Below the pieces are notes generated by a model. It worked only from the letters and a program-made list of their open reading frames with translations, was not told the origin of the DNA and did no database searches. From Acherontichlamydia pituitae (GTDB lineage Bacteria; Chlamydiota; Chlamydiia; Chlamydiales; Rhabdochlamydiaceae): a DNA stretch of 64,000 nucleotides. This document shows positions 8,870 to 17,833 of the stretch, piece after piece (the stretch's first letter is position 1; each line of letters starts with the position of its first letter). Location: positions 62,001-126,000 of the forward strand of contig JAHCAX010000001.1 of the NCBI GenBank assembly GCA_019634675.1. The letters are read 5' to 3'. A program made the translations under genes and the position numbers.

Positions 8870-9419
8870 ATATAAACCCCTATTTTTTTATTTTTACTAT
8901 TTTATAATTCTTTAATCGACTAATTAACGCCAACTATTAGTAAATTAATTTAACCGAGTTTTTAATTAAAATCAATTAAAAAATTTATAATCAAATAAAA
9001 ACAACCGCAAACGTTCAGTTTAAATCTGTTCTAAAAACACAATTTAATAATAATGAATGGCTTAGAGATGACTTAAAATGCACGCTGTCAGTGCATTTTT
9101 ATTAGAACATTCACTAACAGAGCTGCCTCTAGCATCGATTCCAAAACAGTTTCTTTAATGCTAAAGATCAAAAACTTATCGAATATCCATAAACAATCAA
9201 ATTAATCTAAACAACTATTAATCAATAGCTTAATCAATACATGTTCTTTTTAAATCTTAAAACTGAACTGATTAAAGCAATTCTTTTTTATTTACTTAAC
9301 AATCTCAAGCCATTGATTACACCAATATCGCAATCAATTAATTGAATTAAAATAAAAATGCATATAAAATATCAAATTTAAAACTATTTTATAAATAATA
9401 AAAAACATCAGAGGTTAAT
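8870..9419. other. 550-base AT-rich intergenic region
   Basis: Divergent upstream region of the caspase-fold gene B and the LRR gene at 9420. Very AT-rich, with no open frame I would call. Contains one hairpin (listed separately). The two divergent promoters must lie here; several TATAAT-like stretches occur, too many in such AT-rich DNA to choose one. The LRR gene has GAGG five bases before its ATG. Confidence 0.5.
9075..9099 (+). terminator. isolated terminator-like hairpin
   Basis: AAAATGCAC and GTGCATTTT form a perfect 9-base stem with a 7-base loop (GCTGTCA), followed by TATTAG. It lies in the middle of a divergent intergenic region, where no gene on either strand should end, so it may be the remnant of a lost gene end or a structured leader of one of the two flanking transcripts. 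Confidence 0.35.
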
Positions 9420-10892
9420 ATGGCTTGTTCAACAAACGCGTCCACACCAACTAACATTTCTTGCTGCCACAATTTCGTTTCTTCAGCTCTTGAAAGAAGC
9501 GGAAGGCTATTTGGTCTAATTTTTAATCATGACGGCCTCACCCTGGATGCTTGCGCACATATTTTCCAACATACTGTCTTCAGATCCAATGGATCATCGG
9601 AACCTAAAGCGTTCGGCGTCATTCGCCAAGTATCAAGAGCCTGGTGCATTCTTGCAGATAAGAGCATCCTTTCTCTCGGTTGGGGCCTAATAAAGCAAAC
9701 TCAGATCCCTTCGCTCCGCGTCCTTATGGACCAGATCCATCAAAATTGCACTAATCCTTTGATTTGGGAAAATTCCTGCACTGCACTTTGGAACCGATTC
9801 TCAATGCTAACTCAAGAATTTCAAAGCCTCGGCGCTCCCGTTCTATTTGACCGCCCAGTATTAGGCGCTCTCCCTTGTCAATACGAAAACATGCAGGAAC
9901 TGCTGGATAGTTCCCTTGAGAAGTTGTGGCTGAATATTCGCCATGAGATTGATTTTAAAGGAGCTGATGAACCGAATAGTGCACAAGAAATTCGAGAATG
10001 GATGAACCTACCAGCTAATGCTGAACAACTCCGCCATATCATACAATTGGATCTTTCCGGCCAGGAATTAATCGTAATTCCACCTGAAATCTGCCATCTT
10101 GAAAATTTAAAATCGCTTGATCTTGAAGGCAATAAACTTACGAATATCCCTGATGCGTTTTGGAATCTAAAAAAATTAGCAAGACTCAACTTGGATAACA
10201 ATCAATTGACAAGCATCCCCTATAAAATAAGCCATCTTGGGAAACTGACGACGCTGTCTATTAATTACAACCAACTGACAAGCTTCCCTGAAGGAATCTG
10301 CAAGCTCTCTAAGCTCGGATGCCTTTCTTTAAGCCATAACAAGCTAACGAGCATTCCCGATATCTTTGGCCATCTTGCTATGCTCTCATGGGTATCTTTT
10401 AACCATAACAAACTAATAACCATTCCTGAAACGATTGGCCATTGCCATAAACTTAAGGAACTTTATTTAGAAGATAACCAACTGACCAACATTCCAGAAG
10501 CAATTGGCAATTGCACTTTGCTCCAAGGACTTTCCGTGGATAACAACCGATTATCATCCCTCCCTCAAGCTATTGGCAAATGTTCCAAACTTTGCAACCT
10601 TTCAGTTAATAATAATAAACTAACAAGTGTGCCTGATACTATTGGCGATTGCGTTGAACTTGAGGTGATATTCCTTAATGACAATAAACTTTCAACGCTC
10701 CCTCAAACCATCGGAAATCTCAACAAGCTGGCAACACTTTGTATTGAAGACAACTTCTTGGAGAGCCTTCCTGATTCAATCGGAAATTTGGAAGAGCTAA
10801 CAGAGATTAACGTAGAAGGCAACCCTTTGAAAGGCCTTCCAACAACAATTTGCTTCGATAATGTGGAAGTCAATGGCTTTAATACTAATTGA
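9420..10892 (+). CDS. F-box-like / leucine-rich repeat protein
   Basis: 490 residues. The N-terminal part (about 30-90) has LTLDACAHIFQHTVF and VIRQVSRAWCILADKSIL, an arrangement resembling an F-box (helix, then VSRxW). Residues about 200-480 hold twelve consecutive 23-residue leucine-rich repeats of the form LxxLxLxxNxLxxIPxxIxxL, for example KSLDLEGNKLTNIPDAF. Such solenoids bind proteins; an F-box plus LRR is the layout of eukaryotic SCF ubiquitin-ligase adaptors. No signal peptide. A close paralogue follows. LRR call is certain; the F-box is probable; host targeting is inferred. Confidence 0.9.
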   Translation: MACSTNASTPTNISCCHNFVSSALERSGRLFGLIFNHDGLTLDACAHIFQHTVFRSNGSSEPKAFGVIRQVSRAWCILADKSILSLGWGLIKQTQIPSLRVLMDQIHQNCTNPLIWENSCTALWNRFSMLTQEFQSLGAPVLFDRPVLGALPCQYENMQELLDSSLEKLWLNIRHEIDFKGADEPNSAQEIREWMNLPANAEQLRHIIQLDLSGQELIVIPPEICHLENLKSLDLEGNKLTNIPDAFWNLKKLARLNLDNNQLTSIPYKISHLGKLTTLSINYNQLTSFPEGICKLSKLGCLSLSHNKLTSIPDIFGHLAMLSWVSFNHNKLITIPETIGHCHKLKELYLEDNQLTNIPEAIGNCTLLQGLSVDNNRLSSLPQAIGKCSKLCNLSVNNNKLTSVPDTIGDCVELEVIFLNDNKLSTLPQTIGNLNKLATLCIEDNFLESLPDSIGNLEELTEINVEGNPLKGLPTTICFDNVEVNGFNTN

Positions 10893-10940
10893 ATATGAAT
10901 CTAACAATACAAATTGAATAAATAATTTTTTAGAGAGTCT

Positions 10941-11140
10941 ATGACTAGTTCAACGAACATCTCTTTACCAACAAGTAGCCCTTGCTGCCATGAATTTTTT
11001 CTTCAACCTTAGAAAAGAACGAGCAAAACTTAGGTCCGATTTTTTGTACTCATCTCCTCCCTCTTGAAGCCTGCGCAAAAATTTTTATCCATGCCTTCGT
11101 TAACCTGGATGCATCACTAAATGCAAACGGTTTCTGCTTA
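10941..11140 (+). pseudogene. frameshifted 5' part of second F-box/LRR gene
   Basis: An ATG at 10941 opens MTSSTNISLPTSSPCCHEF, matching the start of the preceding LRR protein (MACSTN...CCHNF), but stops with TAG at 11010. Inserting one T into the six-T run at 10995-11000 restores a frame reading FFSSTLEKNEQ...LEACAKIFIHAF that aligns with the paralogue (FVSSALERSGR...LDACAHIFQHTV) and runs without stops into the open frame starting at 11141. So the full gene was 10941-12133 and has lost one base in a homopolymer, or the reading is restored by slippage, or the base call is wrong. Confidence 0.8.
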
Positions 11141-12133
11141 ATGCGGACAATATCGAGAGCCTGGTGCTTACTGGCAAATAAGACGATCCTTCCGCTCTGT
11201 TGGGGTATTCTAAGAGGGACTAAGCTTCCATCGCTTCAAAACTTCATCCAACAAGCCGAGCAAAAAAGTTCCATTTCTCATCCAATGAAAAGTGACTGCA
11301 ATAGGCTTTGGAACCGTTTTAACTTGCTTACTCAAAGCCTTCAACAAAAAGGAGCTCCCATTTCGATCAGCAGCCCTGTTCTGGGCATTCTGCCTTGCCA
11401 ATATGAAAACTTGCAGAAACTACAGGACGACTCCCTTCTAACCATTTGGGGCAAGGTGCGGCAAAAGATCAACTTTAACGAAACTGAAGAACCAAAAAGC
11501 GTGCAGCAGATTCGCGAATGGCTCAACCATTCTGCAAATGCAGCTCAACTTCTCCGCATCACGGATCTGGAGCTCAGCAATCTGGGATTAACTGTGCTGC
11601 CGCCGGAAATCGGCAAGCTCATAGAACTCAAGACTCTTGATCTTAAAGGCAATAAACTGACTAGCCTTCCGGACGCAATTGGCAATCTCAGCAAACTATC
11701 GATGCTTTATCTTCAAAAAAATCAGCTGAAGAACTTGCCCGATGCAATTGGCAAGCTCGACCAGTTAACATACCTTGATCTTAAGGGCAATAAACTCTCT
11801 CAGCTTCCCGATGCAATTGGCCATCTTCATAAGCTAAAAACGCTTGATCTGCAAAAAAATAACCTGGCCTGCATCCCAAACACAATTGGCAAGCTCAACA
11901 ATCTGGATGTCCTTTTTTTACAAGATAACAATCTGATCAGTCTTCCTGATGGAATTGGCGGGCTGGATCAACTGACAATGGTTGATCTTAGTGGGAACCA
12001 GCTTACCAACCTTCCTGATCCAATCGGCTATCTCAAAAAGCTAAAAGGAATCAATCTTCTAGGCAATAAATTGGCCAGCCTGCCAAAAACCATTGATGCG
12101 GGCAAGGTAAAAATATACGGATATCCCAATTAA
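11141..12133 (+). CDS. leucine-rich repeat protein, frameshifted F-box-like copy
   Basis: 330 residues from the first ATG after the frameshift (MRTISRAWCLLANK), which corresponds to the VSRAW region inside the F-box of the paralogue, so this is not a natural start and no ribosome site precedes it. Residues about 130-325 carry eight 23-residue repeats such as KTLDLKGNKLTSLPDAIGNL, more regular than those in the first copy. If the frameshift is real the product lacks the F-box and would be either untranslated or a bare LRR protein. Confidence 0.8.
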   Translation: MRTISRAWCLLANKTILPLCWGILRGTKLPSLQNFIQQAEQKSSISHPMKSDCNRLWNRFNLLTQSLQQKGAPISISSPVLGILPCQYENLQKLQDDSLLTIWGKVRQKINFNETEEPKSVQQIREWLNHSANAAQLLRITDLELSNLGLTVLPPEIGKLIELKTLDLKGNKLTSLPDAIGNLSKLSMLYLQKNQLKNLPDAIGKLDQLTYLDLKGNKLSQLPDAIGHLHKLKTLDLQKNNLACIPNTIGKLNNLDVLFLQDNNLISLPDGIGGLDQLTMVDLSGNQLTNLPDPIGYLKKLKGINLLGNKLASLPKTIDAGKVKIYGYPN

Positions 12134-12178
12134 GGCTGCGATACAAGAAAAAATCTTAAACAATTTAGAATCAATGCT

Positions 12179-12934
12179 TTAAACAAGATGCCGCGCAACA
12201 AAGTTCTCTGCAGCGGCCAAGTGCTCAGGCAGATCGATCCCGAAGACCTCATGATGGGTCTCATGGACACGGATTTTTAAATTGTTATAGAGAAAACGGA
12301 GCTGCTCGAGCTGCTCTGCAAGCTCGATCTCGCAAGGCTTTAATTGAGAGATCTTCTGAAGAGCTTCCCGTGTATAGGCATACATGCCGATGTGCTTGAA
12401 AAAGAGCTTATGCTCTCCAGGGGACGCGTCCCGGTAATAGGGGATCATGCTGCGAGAAAAATAGAGGGCAAACCCCTTGCTGTCGCAGACGACTTTGGCG
12501 ACGTGCGGACTCTGCGCCATTTCCATTTTCTCGATCTTTTTCTTGAGCGTCCAAACATCGCTTCCATCAGTTTCACATGTTTTAAGAAGGTCCTGGATCA
12601 TCTCTTCATTGATAAAAGGCTCATCCCCTTGCCAGTTCACCCAGATATCGGCATCGACAAGATTGCGCTGCATCAGCTCAACAAGACGATCCGTTCCGGA
12701 AGGGCATTGTTCCGATGTCATGAAATGCTTCCCATGGAACCGATCGATCAGCTTAGCCGTCTCTTCAGCATCGACAGCAAAGGCAACCTCGTCAAAAAGG
12801 GAGATAGCGCTCGCTTTTTCCCAGACCCACTGCAGCAGAGGTTTTCCACTGAGCATGCTGAGCATTTTTTTTGGAAAACGGGTCGATTTGAGACGCGCCG
12901 GGATCACGCAGGCAATTTTTTTAGAACCGATCAT
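12179..12934 (-). CDS. kdsB: CMP-Kdo synthetase (3-deoxy-manno-octulosonate cytidylyltransferase)
   Basis: 251 residues, usual KdsB length. Activates Kdo with CTP for lipid A-core assembly. Visible: IPARLKSTRFPKKML at the N-terminus (nucleotide-binding loop), GKPLLQWVWEKA, the EQCPSGTDRL block, NWQGDEPFI with the metal-binding Asp, and the late HETHHEVFGIDLPE. Its ATG overlaps the rmlB stop as ATGA, so it is the last gene of the rhamnose operon. The call is firm. Confidence 0.95.
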   Translation of the reverse strand: MIGSKKIACVIPARLKSTRFPKKMLSMLSGKPLLQWVWEKASAISLFDEVAFAVDAEETAKLIDRFHGKHFMTSEQCPSGTDRLVELMQRNLVDADIWVNWQGDEPFINEEMIQDLLKTCETDGSDVWTLKKKIEKMEMAQSPHVAKVVCDSKGFALYFSRSMIPYYRDASPGEHKLFFKHIGMYAYTREALQKISQLKPCEIELAEQLEQLRFLYNNLKIRVHETHHEVFGIDLPEHLAAAENFVARHLV

Positions 12935-13938
12935 ACAATGTGCAGCCTTGTTGGGTTTTCTAAGTACCAGGCAATCGTTTTACGAATGCCGCTGGAAAAA
13001 TCATGCAGCGGTTTCCAGCCGATCTCTTTTTGGATCTTTGAGCAATCGATCGCATAGCGAAGGTCATGGCCCGGCCTGTCGGGAACAAACTGGATGAGAT
13101 CGTAAAACTTCTTTGCATCGACTTGCCGAATTTTTGCAAACTCATCAATAATCGCGTGGACGAGGTCAATGTTCTTCTTCTCGCATCTGCCGCCGATTCC
13201 GTAAGTCTGCCCCTTTTCCCTTTTTTCCAGGATCATCCATACAGCTTCGGAATGGTCGTCGACAAAGATCCAATCGCGGACGTTTTCCCCTTTTCCATAA
13301 ATGGGAAGGGGTTTTTCATGGTGGCAGGAAGCAATCATGAAAGGAATTAATTTTTCGACATACTGGCCCGGGCCGTAATTATTGGTGCAATGGGACAGCG
13401 TTGTCGAAAGCCCGTAAGTGTGTGTATATGCGCGAACAAAATGGTCGGAAGCTGCCTTGGATGCAGAATAGGGAGAGTTCGGCCGATATGGAGACTCTTC
13501 AGAAAAACACCCCTCCAATCCAAGTGAGCCGAAGACCTCATCTGTCGAAATATGGTGGAAATGGATATGAGGATGGCGCCTGAGAACTTCGAGAAGGGAG
13601 ATCGTCCCTCCGACGTTTGTTTCATAAAAAGCGCGCGGGCCGCGGATGCTCCGGTCAACATGGCTTTCCGCTGCAAAATGGACGATCGCCTCAATATCGT
13701 TTTGAACGCAGAGATACTCGATAAACGCTTCATCGCGCACATCGCCTTGCGCAAATAGATAGCGGGGATCATCGGCTGCCGATGCGAGGTTGTCAAGGTT
13801 TGCAGCGTAGGTTAACAGGTCCAAGTTCACGATCTTCTCGCACCAAGGGATGTTCTTAAGCCCGTATCGGATGAAAGAAGAGCCGATAAAGCCAGCTCCG
13901 CCTGTGACTAAAAAGCGTTTAGGAAGCGGCGATGACAT
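12931..13938 (-). CDS. rmlB: dTDP-glucose 4,6-dehydratase
   Basis: 335 residues from MSSPLPKRF at 13938, chosen because the Rossmann strand (FLVTGGAGFIGSSF) then begins at the usual distance from the N-terminus; a longer in-frame start at 14067 lies deep in rmlD. NAD-binding GGAGFIG, the STDEVFG block with the catalytic Asp-Glu, and YSASKAASDH (YxxxK) are intact. It makes dTDP-4-keto-6-deoxyglucose for rhamnose. It overlaps rmlD by 20 bases and kdsB by 4. Confidence 0.95.
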   Translation of the reverse strand: MSSPLPKRFLVTGGAGFIGSSFIRYGLKNIPWCEKIVNLDLLTYAANLDNLASAADDPRYLFAQGDVRDEAFIEYLCVQNDIEAIVHFAAESHVDRSIRGPRAFYETNVGGTISLLEVLRRHPHIHFHHISTDEVFGSLGLEGCFSEESPYRPNSPYSASKAASDHFVRAYTHTYGLSTTLSHCTNNYGPGQYVEKLIPFMIASCHHEKPLPIYGKGENVRDWIFVDDHSEAVWMILEKREKGQTYGIGGRCEKKNIDLVHAIIDEFAKIRQVDAKKFYDLIQFVPDRPGHDLRYAIDCSKIQKEIGWKPLHDFSSGIRKTIAWYLENPTRLHIV

Positions 13939-14782
13939 GTTCAAAATATTCACCAATAGCCTCTTTCCAAGGGCGAGGCTGTTTTCCTGTGATCTGCGTG
14001 AATTTTTCTGTCGCCAAGACTGAATAAGAGGGTCGTTTCGCAGGTGTTGGGAACTGCTGGCTGGCAACAGGTTCGATCTGGGAGCATCGGACTGGCTTGC
14101 CGCTTTTTAGCATCTCTTCTCTTATGTCAAGCGCCAATTGGTAGCGGGATACCGGTCCTGCATTGGCAAAATGGATAATTCCTTCCGCATCAAGCAAGTC
14201 TAACACAGCAAGCACGAGGTCTTGCACATAAGTGGGACGTCCGCTCTGATCAGCAACGACTTGGATCTTTTCTTTTTCTTGAAGCCAGTTGTGGACCGAT
14301 GAAATAAAGTTTTTTCCTTGAGAGCCGAACAGCCAAGAGGTGCGGATGATGCACGCTTTGGAATAGGCATCTAAAACCTGCTTTTCCCCTTCCCATTTGC
14401 TCCTGCCATAAACGTTGATAGGACTGGTCAGGTCTTCCTCTTGATAAGGCTTTGTCGCAAAACCGTCGAACACATAATCAGTCGAGATCTGGATCAACTT
14501 TGCGCCAATTTTCAAAGCGGCCAAGGCAAGGTTCCGAGCGCCTGATGCATTCACGGCAAAGGCCTTTTCTTCATTATTTTCAGCGCCATCGACATCGGTA
14601 TAGGCAGCGCAATTGATGATATGGGTGGGCTGAATCCGCTCAACGAGCTGCAAGAGAACAGAAGGATTAGTAAGGTCAGCTTCCCTATGGGACGTAGCGA
14701 TACAGGAAATCCCTTTTTGGCCGCACAATTGCTGCAATGTTTTGCCGAGCATCCCTTGTCCGCCGGTCACCCACAATTTCAT
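13919..14782 (-). CDS. rmlD: dTDP-4-dehydrorhamnose reductase
   Basis: 287 residues, normal length. NAD(P)-binding TGGQGMLGKTL at the start, INCAAYTDVDGAE, STDYVFDG, and YGRSKWEGE with the catalytic YxxxK; all are RmlD signatures. It performs the last step of dTDP-L-rhamnose synthesis. Its ATG overlaps the rmlC stop as ATGA and its end overlaps rmlB. Confidence 0.95.
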   Translation of the reverse strand: MKLWVTGGQGMLGKTLQQLCGQKGISCIATSHREADLTNPSVLLQLVERIQPTHIINCAAYTDVDGAENNEEKAFAVNASGARNLALAALKIGAKLIQISTDYVFDGFATKPYQEEDLTSPINVYGRSKWEGEKQVLDAYSKACIIRTSWLFGSQGKNFISSVHNWLQEKEKIQVVADQSGRPTYVQDLVLAVLDLLDAEGIIHFANAGPVSRYQLALDIREEMLKSGKPVRCSQIEPVASQQFPTPAKRPSYSVLATEKFTQITGKQPRPWKEAIGEYFEHVIAAS

Positions 14783-15312
14783 TGGAATATCTCCTTAAAT
14801 CTCGGGCTGCAGCGATCCCGCTCAGAAACAATTGGCTGGGAAACGGGCCAATCAATATTGACATCATGATCATCGAAGGCAAAGGCCATCTCTTCCTTTG
14901 GATCGTAAAGGGAGCTGACTTTATAGAGCAGGTGCGCCTCATCGCTCACGACGCAGAACCCATGGGCAAATCCGCGGGGAATAAAGAGCTGCTCCCCTTT
15001 TGTTCCATCGAGCATAATCCCTTCCCATTTTCCAAATGTGGAACTCTCGGGACGGATATCGACTGCGACATCGAAAATGGTTCCAGCTACGACCGAGATC
15101 AACTTATCTTGCCCAGGGCTGCGCTGAAAGTGCATCCCGCGGATGGTCCCTTTCTTGGAATAGGAATGGTTATCTTGAACGAATAAGCAATTGATCCCAG
15201 CCTTTTCATACAGAGGCCGCCGGTAGGTCTCACGAAAAAAACCCCGTGCATCCGCAAAGACTTTAGGACGCACGAGCTTTAATCCAGAAAGAGAGAGTTC
15301 GACAACCTCCAT
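14779..15312 (-). CDS. rmlC: dTDP-4-dehydrorhamnose 3,5-epimerase
   Basis: 177 residues, normal length for this cupin-fold enzyme. FADARGFFRETYR, QDNHSYSKKGTIRGMHFQR (catalytic His of RGxHFQ), VDIRPESSTFGKW and PRGFAHGF are family blocks. It starts 12 bases after the permease gene. RmlA, the first enzyme of the pathway, is not in the window, so dTDP-glucose must be supplied from elsewhere. Confidence 0.96.
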   Translation of the reverse strand: MEVVELSLSGLKLVRPKVFADARGFFRETYRRPLYEKAGINCLFVQDNHSYSKKGTIRGMHFQRSPGQDKLISVVAGTIFDVAVDIRPESSTFGKWEGIMLDGTKGEQLFIPRGFAHGFCVVSDEAHLLYKVSSLYDPKEEMAFAFDDHDVNIDWPVSQPIVSERDRCSPRFKEIFQ

Positions 15313-15324
15313 ACACCCCTTCTC

Positions 15325-16524
15325 CTACTTTAGGAATTCCTGTCCAATTTCGATCCCGAGTTCCACCAGTACGAACAGCATCAAGAAGAACAGGAACGGC
15401 TTTCCGCCAGGGATCTGGGGATTTTTATCATATTTCTTAATGTAGCGGCCAACCCACACCATCAAAGGCGGGAAAAGCCCGAACAGAATCGCGCAGCTAA
15501 AGCCCCCTGCATAGCTCAAGGCCGTAATGAAAATGTGCGGGTAGGTCAATGCGACCAATGTTGGGGGCGCAAATACAGCAAAGCACAGCAGTACTTTCTT
15601 AAATCCTTTTTTCTGCACCTTCAACCCGTCTGCTAAGAAGTCGAGATAAGCAAGAGCAAGGGCGATATAGGAAGTGGTCATGGTGAAAAACGCAAATGCC
15701 TTGCCGATTCCAAAGACAATAGGGCTTCCGACAAGCTCTTTTAAAGGCATAACGGCATTCCACCCTTTTTGAGCTGCCACGATCAGGCCATGCGGGCCTT
15801 CGGCGGGAATGATCCCAAGAATTAAAAATTCCCAGACCAAGTATACAAGTAACGGGATGGTTGTGCCCATAATGATCGTCATGCGCACTTTCTTGACGTC
15901 CCTGTTCATGTAGGTCATTAAAGTCGGGATGATGACTTGGAAGGTAAACGCTGTAAACAGGACGGGAAGGGCAAGCCATGCTTTCGACCAATCGGATCGC
16001 TTCAATAAAGAGACATCGACGTGGTCATAAGAAACGGCAATGAAGAGGAAGTAGGAGATGGCAACACCCGAAATTAATGTCAGGTTCAAACGGTCTACCC
16101 ACTTCGTTCCAAAATAGACGACAGGAGAAAAAACGATCACATAGACGATCATTGATGCCCATTCAGGAAGCTTTCCATTTGTAATCTCGCCTAAGACCGC
16201 ACCTCCTCCCACGACGTGGGCGATCATCACCGTGACGAATAAAAAGAGGTAGACGACCCAGCACACATCTTTTCCAATGGGGCCGAGCAACCGTTGGGCC
16301 ATCGTGATCAGGTTTGAATCTTTAGGCATCCAGGAGCAGACTTCGAGCAAAAGAAGTCCGGTGCAGAGCATGAACAGCCAGCACAAAATATATATGGCGA
16401 TCGCGGGAAGAAACCCAGCTTCGCCTGTAGCAACGGGAAGCGCCAGCATACCGACCCCGATCGTGGTACCTGCGATAAGCAGGGTTCCTCCTAAAACGTG
16501 GCCCATGGAATGAAAGATATGCAT
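15325..16524 (-). CDS. aromatic amino-acid permease (TyrP/Mtr family)
   Basis: 399 residues with about eleven hydrophobic segments. The N-terminal GGTLLIAGTTIGVGMLALPV is the hallmark of the hydroxy/aromatic amino-acid permease family (E. coli TyrP, Mtr; chlamydial TyrP). Likely an inner-membrane proton symporter that imports tyrosine or tryptophan from the host. First gene of the run to kdsB, sharing its strand and close spacing, although the function is unrelated to the sugar genes. Which amino acid it carries cannot be told. Confidence 0.9.
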   Translation of the reverse strand: MHIFHSMGHVLGGTLLIAGTTIGVGMLALPVATGEAGFLPAIAIYILCWLFMLCTGLLLLEVCSWMPKDSNLITMAQRLLGPIGKDVCWVVYLFLFVTVMIAHVVGGGAVLGEITNGKLPEWASMIVYVIVFSPVVYFGTKWVDRLNLTLISGVAISYFLFIAVSYDHVDVSLLKRSDWSKAWLALPVLFTAFTFQVIIPTLMTYMNRDVKKVRMTIIMGTTIPLLVYLVWEFLILGIIPAEGPHGLIVAAQKGWNAVMPLKELVGSPIVFGIGKAFAFFTMTTSYIALALAYLDFLADGLKVQKKGFKKVLLCFAVFAPPTLVALTYPHIFITALSYAGGFSCAILFGLFPPLMVWVGRYIKKYDKNPQIPGGKPFLFFLMLFVLVELGIEIGQEFLK

Positions 16525-16735
16525 CGCAGCCTCCTAAAATCTAAGATAGACGTTGTAAATCGCGTCAGATCATAGATAGTTCTACGAAATAAAGCAAGCA
16601 AGTCAATGATATAAAAGGAGATGCCAAACCTGGAATAGCCTTGCACCCATTGGTCAATGAAAATGAAATTTCGTTTTTCAATTAATTGTTAATGGAGTAC
16701 ATTGTCAATTCATTATTGAATGGAGGCAATGACGT

Positions 16736-17737
16736 ATGAACGAACGCTCGAAGCTCTTTTTGAGAACCTGCGCCCTAGCAGTTGGACTTTTCTGCTTCCC
16801 GCTTACCGGTTACTCCGACTATATCCTACACCATGAAACGCCTGAAATGAAAAAAAAGGAGCTGCCTGCCAACTTGCCTTGGTTCACAGGCCCTTTGCTA
16901 GCACCTTCTGGACACGTCGTCCCTGCCGGCCACTGGAACGTAGAACCTTACTTGTTTGTAACGACCAACTTCGGACATTACGGCCCTAATTGGCATACGA
17001 CCTCTATCCCCAAGTTCTATAACGTCAACGTCCAAATCCCTATTCAGTATGGCCCAGTGAACCCGATCGACGTTGAAATCGTCCCCCAATTCTCTTGGAA
17101 CCATACCGATGGAGCCTCTGAATGGGTGATCAACGATCTTCCTCTCGTAATTGATATCCAGCTTCTCTACGACAAGCCGGGAAAATGGTGGCCTGCGATC
17201 AAATTGACTGTAAAGGCCAATGCCCCTATCGGGAAGTACCAAAAGCTCGATGCTCATAAGTTGGGGACCGATGTCGGAGGCGCTGGAACATGGAATGAAA
17301 CAATCGCGCTGGTCTTTTCGCGCCTTTTCCATATTTCAGGCGTCCACTACTATACTCCCCGTCTTTATTTTGGATACACTGTGCCAAACCCTGTTCATGT
17401 AAAAAACTTGAATGCCTACGGCGGCGCCAAGGGAACGCACGGCAAGGTTTATCCAGGCAACACATTTGTCACGATCCTCGGCATGGAATTGTCGCTCACC
17501 CCAAACTGGGCGCTAGCTTGCGACTTTCAGTACGTACATGAAAACAAGACCCGGTTTAGCGGAAAAGCAACAGCTCCGGTAGGAGGTCCTTCCAACGAGC
17601 AGTTCAGCGTTGCGCCGGCATTTGAATACAACTGGAACGCAAACGTCGGTATCATCGCCGGCGCCTGGTTTTCTTTCGCAGGAAGAAATGCAACAGAATT
17701 TGCCAGCGGCGTTGTTGCGGTCAACATCTACAAGTAA
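16736..17737 (+). CDS. predicted outer-membrane beta-barrel protein
   Basis: 333 residues. ATG at 16736 follows GGAGG. Signal peptide MNERSKLFLRTCALAVGLFC with likely cleavage after GYS or nearby. The mature part alternates hydrophobic and polar residues, is rich in Tyr, Trp, Gly and Asn, and has conserved-looking blocks TGPLLAPSGHVVPAGHWNVEPYLF and TPRLYFGYT. These fit an outer-membrane barrel of the kind common in environmental chlamydiae. The terminal residues VAVNIYK do not end in the classical aromatic. Monocistronic, ended by a strong terminator. Specific function unknown. Confidence 0.8.
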   Translation: MNERSKLFLRTCALAVGLFCFPLTGYSDYILHHETPEMKKKELPANLPWFTGPLLAPSGHVVPAGHWNVEPYLFVTTNFGHYGPNWHTTSIPKFYNVNVQIPIQYGPVNPIDVEIVPQFSWNHTDGASEWVINDLPLVIDIQLLYDKPGKWWPAIKLTVKANAPIGKYQKLDAHKLGTDVGGAGTWNETIALVFSRLFHISGVHYYTPRLYFGYTVPNPVHVKNLNAYGGAKGTHGKVYPGNTFVTILGMELSLTPNWALACDFQYVHENKTRFSGKATAPVGGPSNEQFSVAPAFEYNWNANVGIIAGAWFSFAGRNATEFASGVVAVNIYK

Positions 17738-17760
17738 AACTTGACGAGAAGATTACAAAT

Positions 17761-17809
17761 AAAAAGGCATTTTTGAAGGATTATAAAGGTCCTTCAAAAA
17801 TGCCTTTTT
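17761..17809. terminator. bidirectional rho-independent terminator
   Basis: A perfect 20-base inverted repeat (17761-17780 and 17790-17809) with a 9-base loop; A5 and T5 at its ends make it a terminator on both strands. It sits between convergent genes ending at 17737 and 17834. Confidence 0.9.
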
Positions 17810-17833
17810 GATTAAGTAAAATAGTTTTTTTGA

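Noticed and set aside
12344..13097. 237- and 206-codon plus-strand frames over kdsB and rmlB
   Set aside because: Antisense to conserved genes with overlapping starts; low-complexity translations without motifs.
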